A stretch of 5,346 nt of DNA from a bacterium (GTDB lineage: Bacteria; Patescibacteriota; WWE3; 2-01-FULL-39-13; JAQBTZ01): NCBI GenBank assembly GCA_027624675.1, contig JAQBTZ010000047.1:1-5346 (forward strand), given 5' to 3'. The notes below the pieces were generated by a model. That model saw only the letters and a list, made by a program, of their open reading frames with translations. It was not told the DNA's origin and ran no database searches. How positions within the stretch are numbered: the first letter of the stretch is position 1; each line of letters opens with the position of its first letter. Made by a program: the position numbers and the translations under genes. Below, one piece after another: positions 5,107 through 5,346 of the stretch.

Positions 5107-5346
5107 GGTCTGGTACCTCTTTGGAATGTCATTGACTGCAACAAGTCGAAGCGAGCGTTAGCGAGCTTCTAAAGACGCTTTAGAGTCAAAAGTTATTCAA
5201 AAGTGTTGGTTTAAATCTCGCATAAAGACTCATTTATTTGCGCAGTTATAAATTGTATTTGATAAAAATATTTATATCGTTTTTACTTTGTTTTCTAATC
5301 GTTCCATAATGCTCGGTTGTGTTATGGTTGTGTTGTGAGAATTAAT
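5107..5346 (-). repeat. right copy of the ~240-bp inverted repeat, running off the window
   Basis: This is the inverted partner of 2262-2501, about 88-90% identical without gaps by hand alignment. The identical 49-base block is 5262-5310 here. This copy keeps the fuller hairpin CTAAAGCGTCTTTAG (reverse-strand reading), with a 6-bp stem where the left copy has a mismatch, and the complete GAAGCTCGCTAACGCTCGCTTC motif. The match continues to the last base of the window, so the true outer end, any target duplication and any longer homology lie outside view. The flanking sequence 4911-5106 holds no supported gene, only AT-rich sequence. Confidence 0.93.

Noticed and set aside
2262..5346. Integron cassette array with attC sites
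   Set aside because: The repeats are inverted relative to each other, too long, and lack paired RYYYAAC/GTTRRRY core sites at cassette boundaries.
2262..5346. Ordinary insertion sequence
   Set aside because: No frame in the enclosed segment resembles a transposase, and the repeats are far longer than usual IS terminal repeats.
5150..5346. Short - and + strand frames within the right repeat as proteins
   Set aside because: Differences between the two copies hit all codon positions and introduce stops in each longer frame, so the repeat is not coding overall.

Overview
The window is AT-rich (roughly 30% GC by eye) bacterial or phage DNA and falls into two unlike halves. No gene names the host. 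Low GC, compact phage-style genes, a DUF805 protein and a relic of the phage-integrase repeat together suggest an aquatic or marine low-GC proteobacterium, or a phage or prophage of one. That placement is inference.

Left half (about 1-2020): three co-directional + strand genes that look phage-derived. They are a 5'-truncated protein of unknown function, a small PD-(D/E)XK-type nuclease coupled to it by a TAATG overlap, and, after a spacer carrying 9-bp direct repeats, a protein with an HTH-like N-terminus and a basic, Gly/Asn-rich tail. A strong intrinsic terminator at 1983-2018 closes this block.

Right half (about 2020-5346): an accessory region. Its main feature is a pair of about 240-bp inverted repeats (2262-2501 and 5107-5346, about 88-90% identical, aligned without gaps). 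They enclose about 2.6 kb. Inside are a DUF805 membrane protein (- strand), a divergent small exported protein (+), a translationally coupled pair of unrecognised small membrane proteins (+), and a small CxxC...CxxC protein (-). Gene debris is also present: the C-terminal end of a PH-domain-like protein just outside the left repeat, a fragment of a phage-integrase repeat protein at 4536-4661, an orphan signal-peptide start at 3512-3559, and a long open stretch with no start codon upstream of the 3787 gene. No transposase, recombinase, tRNA, rRNA or CRISPR array is visible.

The left genes fit a phage late or packaging/recombination module. The right half looks like a turnover hotspot or island built around an inverted repeat. 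The repeat family and the coupled membrane pair are the parts most likely to be undescribed.
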